From the NCBI RefSeq assembly GCF_014649335.1, contig NZ_BMSV01000002.1, positions 248,001 to 312,000 of the forward strand: 64,000 nt of DNA, given 5' to 3'. This DNA is from Streptomyces roseolilacinus (GTDB taxonomy: Bacteria > Actinomycetota > Actinomycetes > Streptomycetales > Streptomycetaceae). The notes under the pieces are model-generated. The model was not told where the DNA came from and did no database searches. It was given only the letters and a program-made list of their open reading frames with translations. The position numbers were made by a program, and so were the translations under genes. Shown piece by piece: positions 59,940 through 64,000 of this stretch; the first letter of the stretch is position 1; each line of letters opens with the position of its first letter.

Positions 59940-61778
59940 TCAGTCGGCCGACGCCGTCCAGCCGTCCGCCTCGATCAGCGCCGCGTCCGACGGCCGCGCC
60001 TCGTCGAACAGCGTCCGCCCGCCGTCCAGGACGCGCAGCCCGTCCACGTACACGCCGCGCCCCACGTAGCGGGTGTCGGTCGTGTACCGCCAGCGCAGCC
60101 GGACGGGACCGGCGCCCGACCACGCCGACAGGTCCGCCTCCAGCCGGTGCCAGACCCGCCCCGACCAGCCCGCCACCGACCCGCCCGGGTGCTCCGCCGG
60201 CTCCCCGCCCGGCCGTACGGTGACGAACGGCACCGGCCGCCACCGCGCCGCGCCGTCCCCGGCCGGTTCCGCCGACGCCTCCAGGACCAGGGCGTCCGCC
60301 CCCGGCTCGGTGTCCCACCACAGGACGCACCGCAGCCGCGCCCGCGCCGTCGCGGGCCGCAGGGCGGGCAGGGCCAGCGTCGCGGTCGCGGCCGACGCCG
60401 TCCCGGCGAACCAGGCGGTGCGGCCGCGTGCCGGGCGCACCGGCACCGCGCGGGCCATGCGGTCGGCGACGGCGACCCGCGGCGCCGACCCCGAGCGCCA
60501 GCTCCGCACCGGGTGCACCGAGTTGCCCAGCAGCACCAGGAACGAGTCGGTCGTCGGGTCCAGGACCAGGCTCGTCCCGGTGAACCCGGTGTGCCCGGCC
60601 GTGCGCGGGGTGGCCATCGCGCCCATGTACCAGTGCTGGTACAGCTCGAAGCCCAGCCCGTGCTCGTCACCGGGGAACGCGGTGTTGAAGTCCGTGAACA
60701 TCAGCTCCACCGACTCCGGCCGCAGGATCCGCGCGGCGCCGTAGGCACCGCCGTCCAGCAGCGTGCGGGCGAGGACCGCCAGGTCCCAGGCGCAGGAGAA
60801 GACGCCCGCGTGCCCGGCGACCCCGCCGAACCCGTACGCGTTCTCGTCGTGCACCTCGCCCCACACCATGCCCCGGTCGAGCCCCGACCACGGCCGGCGC
60901 GCGTCCTCCGTCGCGGCGATCCTCGGCCGCCAGGAGGCGGGCGGGTTGAACCGGGTGCGCCGCATCCCGAGCGGGCCCGTGATCCGCTCGCGCAGCAGCA
61001 CGTCCAGCGGACGCCCGGTGACCTCCTCCAGCAGCAGCTGCAGCGCGATCAGGTTCAGGTCGGAGTACCGGTACACCGTGCCGGGCGGGTCCAAGGGCCG
61101 CTCCTGCCACAGCAGCCGCAGCTTCCCCTCCCGCGTGGGCTCCTGGTACAGCGGCAGCCAGGCGCGCAGCCCCGAGGTGTGCGTCAGCAGCTGACGCACC
61201 GTGATGCCGTCCTTCCCGCCCCCGCCGAAGTCCGGCAGGCGCTCGGCGACCCGGCCCTCCAGCTCCAGCGCGCCCCGCTCCAGCAGCTGCACCGCCAGGA
61301 GCGAGGTGAACAGCTTGGTCAGCGAGGCCAGGTCGAAGACGGTGTCCTCGCGCATCGCGATCCGCCGCTCCGGCGGCAGCTCCACGCCCCGCCCGGTCGT
61401 CTCGTCGTACGCCGCGTACCGCACCGCGTAGCCGATCGCCTGGTGCAGCGCCACGGTCCGGCCGCGTCCCGCGAGGAGCACCGCGCCCGCGTACCAGGGG
61501 TGCGTGGGGGAGGGGCCGAGGAACCGCTCGGCGTCGGCGACCAGCAGGTCGAGGTGGTGGGGCAGCAGCCCGGCCTGCTCGGCCGTGCCGTGCCGCAGCA
61601 CCGCCCCGGCCGTCCGCCCCGAGGGCCCGTCAAAAGCGCCCGGCGGCGCCCCGGCGCCCTCCCGGTCCGCCGCGGCCGCCCCCGGAAGCGGGCCGATCAC
61701 CAGCGCACCTCCCAGTGCCAGCACCCCGCCGCCGAACGTACGGCGCCCGAACCCGCCCGCAACCGGCTCCCGCACCAT
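59940..61778 (-). CDS. Tat-exported serine hydrolase (beta-lactamase class C/esterase type)
   Basis: 612 residues from the ATG of MVREPVAGG with GGGGAGGG upstream. A twin-arginine signal (GRRTFGGGVLALGGALVI) ends near residue 36. The beta-lactamase-like domain has Ser152-Leu-Thr-Lys155 as nucleophile motif, Tyr238 in YRYSDLN, and HTGFTG as third motif. LTHTSGLRAWLPLYQ is family-typical. A C-terminal beta domain (about 465-612) follows. Relatives are D-aminopeptidases, esterases or penicillin-binding proteins; the substrate is unknown. Gene is monocistronic or with nat. Confidence 0.9.
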   Translation of the reverse strand: MVREPVAGGFGRRTFGGGVLALGGALVIGPLPGAAAADREGAGAPPGAFDGPSGRTAGAVLRHGTAEQAGLLPHHLDLLVADAERFLGPSPTHPWYAGAVLLAGRGRTVALHQAIGYAVRYAAYDETTGRGVELPPERRIAMREDTVFDLASLTKLFTSLLAVQLLERGALELEGRVAERLPDFGGGGKDGITVRQLLTHTSGLRAWLPLYQEPTREGKLRLLWQERPLDPPGTVYRYSDLNLIALQLLLEEVTGRPLDVLLRERITGPLGMRRTRFNPPASWRPRIAATEDARRPWSGLDRGMVWGEVHDENAYGFGGVAGHAGVFSCAWDLAVLARTLLDGGAYGAARILRPESVELMFTDFNTAFPGDEHGLGFELYQHWYMGAMATPRTAGHTGFTGTSLVLDPTTDSFLVLLGNSVHPVRSWRSGSAPRVAVADRMARAVPVRPARGRTAWFAGTASAATATLALPALRPATARARLRCVLWWDTEPGADALVLEASAEPAGDGAARWRPVPFVTVRPGGEPAEHPGGSVAGWSGRVWHRLEADLSAWSGAGPVRLRWRYTTDTRYVGRGVYVDGLRVLDGGRTLFDEARPSDAALIEADGWTASAD

Positions 61779-61951
61779 GCCCGCCCTCCCCGCCCACGGC
61801 ACCGCCGTCTGAAGGAAACCTTCGCCGTCGCGTACATCAGGTGAAACTTTCTTACCGCCGCACCCACCCGTCAAGGAGGCGGGCAGCGGAACTGAGACCC
61901 CATCAGCCCCGTCGGCGTGCGGGCCGCCCCCCGCTCTGGCAGCGTGGCCGC

Positions 61952-63109
61952 ATGGGTACGCAGACCGACGGGGACCGGAGCCCCGCCGCCGGACCGGGGC
62001 CCGGGGACGGGGCCGCCCCGCCGCGTCCGTGGCGGGAGCGCACCACCTGGGTCCCGCTCGCGGCACTGGTCGTCCTCGCCCTCGGCTGGGGCCGCGACCT
62101 GCCCGGAGCCGCCGTCGCCGTCGTCGGCCTCTGCCTGGCCGGGGCCGTCCTGTCCGCCGTCCACCACGCCGAAGTGGTCGCCCACCGCGTCGGCGAACCC
62201 TTCGGGTCGCTCGTCCTCGCCGTCGCCGTGACCGTCATCGAGGTCGGCCTGATCGTCATGCTGATGGCCTCGGGCGGCGACAAGGCGGCCACGTACGCCC
62301 GTGACACGGTGTTCGCCGCCGTCATGATCACCTGCAACGGCATCGTCGGGCTGTCCCTGCTCGTGGCGACCTTCCGGGGCGACCGGGTCGCCGTCTTCAA
62401 CGCCGAGGGCTCCGGCGGCGCCCTCGCCACCGTCACCACCCTCGCCACGACGACCCTCGTGCTGCCCGCCTTCACCACCGGCACCCCGGGTCCCGAGTTC
62501 ACCGGGGCGCAGCTCGCCTTCGCCGCCGTGGCCTCCCTCAGCCTGTACGGACTCTTCGTCACCGTGCAGACGGTCCGCCACCGGGAGTACTTCCTGCCCG
62601 TCACCGTCGACGGCGTGCCCGTCGACCGCGACGGGCACGCCCCGCGGCCCGGCCGCGCGGCCACCGGGTGGAGCCTCGGCCTGCTCATGGTCGCGCTCGT
62701 CGCCGTCGTCGGCCTGGCCAAGCTCGTCTCGCCGACGATCGAGTCGGGCGTGGAGACCGCCGGCCTGCCCACGGCGGTCGTCGGCGTCGTCATCGCCCTC
62801 ATGGTCCTGCTGCCGGAGACCCTGGCCGCCCTGCGCGCCGCGCGCGGCGCACGCGTCCAGACCAGCCTCAACCTGGCCTACGGGTCCGCGATCGCCAGCA
62901 TCGGGCTGACCGTGCCGACGATCGCGCTCGTCTCCGTGTGGCTGTCCGGGCCCCTGGTCCTGGGACTGGGCTCCGTCCACCTGGTGCTGCTGGCGCTCAC
63001 CGCCGTGGTGAGCGCCCTGACCGTGGTGCCCGGACGCGCCACACTCCTGCAGAGCGGCGTCCACCTGCTGCTGTTCGCCGCCTTCGTGTTCCTCTCGTTC
63101 AGCCCCTGA
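61952..63109 (+). CDS. Calcium/sodium:proton antiporter of the CaCA superfamily (ChaA type)
   Basis: 385 residues with about ten or eleven membrane helices. The two alpha-repeats contain the expected acidic residues: VAVTVIEVGLIVMLMASGGD in the first half and VVIALMVLLPETLAALRAAR in the second; AYGSAIASIGLTVPTIALVS is also family-typical. It exchanges Ca2+ or Na+/K+ for protons. The start ATG at 61952 has no clear ribosome binding site. Divergent from the serine hydrolase by 173 bp. Confidence 0.9.
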   Translation: MGTQTDGDRSPAAGPGPGDGAAPPRPWRERTTWVPLAALVVLALGWGRDLPGAAVAVVGLCLAGAVLSAVHHAEVVAHRVGEPFGSLVLAVAVTVIEVGLIVMLMASGGDKAATYARDTVFAAVMITCNGIVGLSLLVATFRGDRVAVFNAEGSGGALATVTTLATTTLVLPAFTTGTPGPEFTGAQLAFAAVASLSLYGLFVTVQTVRHREYFLPVTVDGVPVDRDGHAPRPGRAATGWSLGLLMVALVAVVGLAKLVSPTIESGVETAGLPTAVVGVVIALMVLLPETLAALRAARGARVQTSLNLAYGSAIASIGLTVPTIALVSVWLSGPLVLGLGSVHLVLLALTAVVSALTVVPGRATLLQSGVHLLLFAAFVFLSFSP

Positions 63110-63127
63110 GGGGCGGCACGCGGAGGG

Positions 63128-64000
63128 TCACTGCGCCACGCGCACCACCCGCAGCGACGGGTCGCGCAGGATGTCCCGCTCGCAGAACCGCGCGGTCACC
63201 CACCGCTCCTGCGAGTACAGCCGGGTCTGGTCGGCGTGGTGCGGCGATCCCGGGTCGGACGACTGGGAGTACGACAGCAGCGTCCGCGCGACCGGGCACC
63301 GGCCGCCGTCCCAGCCCACCGCCTGGACGTGGCTCGTGCCGTGCCGCACCTCCGTGTAGGCCCCGGCCGCCGCGTCCCACACGGGGACCGTCATGTTCCA
63401 CACGCCCGTGCCCGTACCGCCGTGCACGGGGATGCGCTGGCCGCCCCGCACCACGAACTGGTGCTCGCCCAGCGGGGCGTCGAGCGGGATGCCGGCCGCG
63501 CGCAGCTCGGCCACCGCCCCGCGCAGCGCCGTGGCGAAGCCGGGCGCGCCGGTGTTCAGATCGCGCGGCGTGCCCACCGGGTCGGCCGCGGAGAACGGCA
63601 CCTTCCACCGCTCGGCGTTCGTCGTCTCCCGCTGGAGCCGCAGCCAGAACCGGTCGAACAGCAGCGCGCCCCGGCTCGTGGTGTCCGTCCGGCGGTCCCA
63701 CCGCGCGAGCGCCTCGCACGCCTCCGTGTCGCCCGGGAGCGCCGCCGGGCACGCCCGCAGCACGTCGTCGGCGGTCAGGTCGGCGGCGGGCACCCGGTTG
63801 GCGAACTGCTGCCGCTGGAGGTCGGCCACGGTCAGCCCGCCCCGCCCGGCCATCGCCGCCACGTCCTCGAGGGCGCCGCGCGTCCGCAGCGACCGCTCCG
63901 TCCCCACGTCGCCGAAGACCCGCTCGTACCGGGTCAGCGGCCGGTCGGCGTGGGACAGCCAGGCGCTGTCGTTGGAGTTCTCCACGTACGGGGTGTCCCG
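63128..64000 (-). CDS. Penicillin acylase (Ntn hydrolase) family protein, partial
   Basis: The reading frame continues leftward from the window edge to the stop at 63128 (about 290 codons); the N-terminus and the catalytic Ser are beyond the window. DTPYVENSNDSAWLSHADRP, LTVADLQRQQFANRV, GVWNMTVPVWDAAAGAYTEV, HGTSHVQAVGW and LLSYSQSSDPGSPHHADQTR match the C-terminal beta chain of penicillin/acyl-homoserine-lactone acylases (PvdQ, aculeacin acylase). Such enzymes are secreted and self-process. Either quorum-signal or lipopeptide deacylation is possible. Confidence 0.88.
   Translation of the reverse strand, partial: RDTPYVENSNDSAWLSHADRPLTRYERVFGDVGTERSLRTRGALEDVAAMAGRGGLTVADLQRQQFANRVPAADLTADDVLRACPAALPGDTEACEALARWDRRTDTTSRGALLFDRFWLRLQRETTNAERWKVPFSAADPVGTPRDLNTGAPGFATALRGAVAELRAAGIPLDAPLGEHQFVVRGGQRIPVHGGTGTGVWNMTVPVWDAAAGAYTEVRHGTSHVQAVGWDGGRCPVARTLLSYSQSSDPGSPHHADQTRLYSQERWVTARFCERDILRDPSLRVVRVAQ

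Overview
The window is very GC-rich (third codon positions almost all G or C), uses many GTG starts, and carries families typical of Streptomyces: streptophobe, DUF6777, DUF6480, MmyB-type XRE regulators, SpoIIE-type phosphatases, FHA-linked ABC exporters and an MT0933-like antitoxin. It is most simply a piece of a Streptomyces chromosome. No rRNA, tRNA, CRISPR array, phage or insertion sequence was recognised. Starts were chosen by ribosome binding site and family length.

1-16.5 kb is general physiology: a partial DUF6777 protein diverging from a streptophobe membrane protein; a MerR regulator fused to sliding-clamp-like domains, with a TPR partner; nadE; a phospho-signalling operon (FHA-FHA-ABC exporter, SH3-like Pro/Thr protein, Ser/Thr kinase); an SDR oxidoreductase, a YihY/BrkB membrane protein, a semialdehyde dehydrogenase, a glutathionyl-hydroquinone-reductase-like enzyme, and a divergent XRE/LuxR-type regulator pair.

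17-42 kb is a plant-polysaccharide locus flanked by two SpoIIE-family phosphatases. A secreted GH51 arabinofuranosidase and a LacI regulator come first. After a tyrosine-phosphatase-like protein and an SMI1/KNR4 protein follows a seven-gene minus-strand operon: solute-binding lipoprotein, two permeases, Tat-exported GH74, cytoplasmic GH42 and GH95, secreted GH12. A cytoplasmic GH3 enzyme diverges from it. This enzyme set and its predicted locations fit fucosylated galacto-xyloglucan: GH74/GH12 cut the backbone outside, the importer takes up oligosaccharides, and GH95, GH42 and GH3 trim them inside. The perfect operator core TCGAAGCGCTTCGA lies in front of the LacI gene and in the SBP/GH3 divergent region. 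No importer ATPase and no alpha-xylosidase are in view.

42-52.3 kb is a monosaccharide uptake and sugar-acid module: ChvE/MmsA/MmsB importer, an exported aldose-1-epimerase, a U32-like TIM-barrel protein, a zinc alcohol dehydrogenase, a galactonate-dehydratase-like enolase-superfamily enzyme, an IclR regulator and an SMP-30 lactonase. This looks like non-phosphorylating oxidation of L-arabinose, D-galactose or a related sugar. A motif TGTTCG-NN-AT-NN-CG recurs before the U32-like operon, the dehydratase operon, the IclR gene and the distant GH51 gene, which suggests one regulon linking arabinose release, uptake and oxidation.

52.3-64 kb returns to mixed functions: an ECF sigma factor with a membrane protein, a Rieske-tailed FAD oxidoreductase, DUF6480, a kinase with eight kinesin-light-chain-like TPRs, an antitoxin-like protein, arylamine N-acetyltransferase, a Tat-exported serine hydrolase, a cation/proton antiporter, and a partial penicillin-acylase family protein at the right edge.
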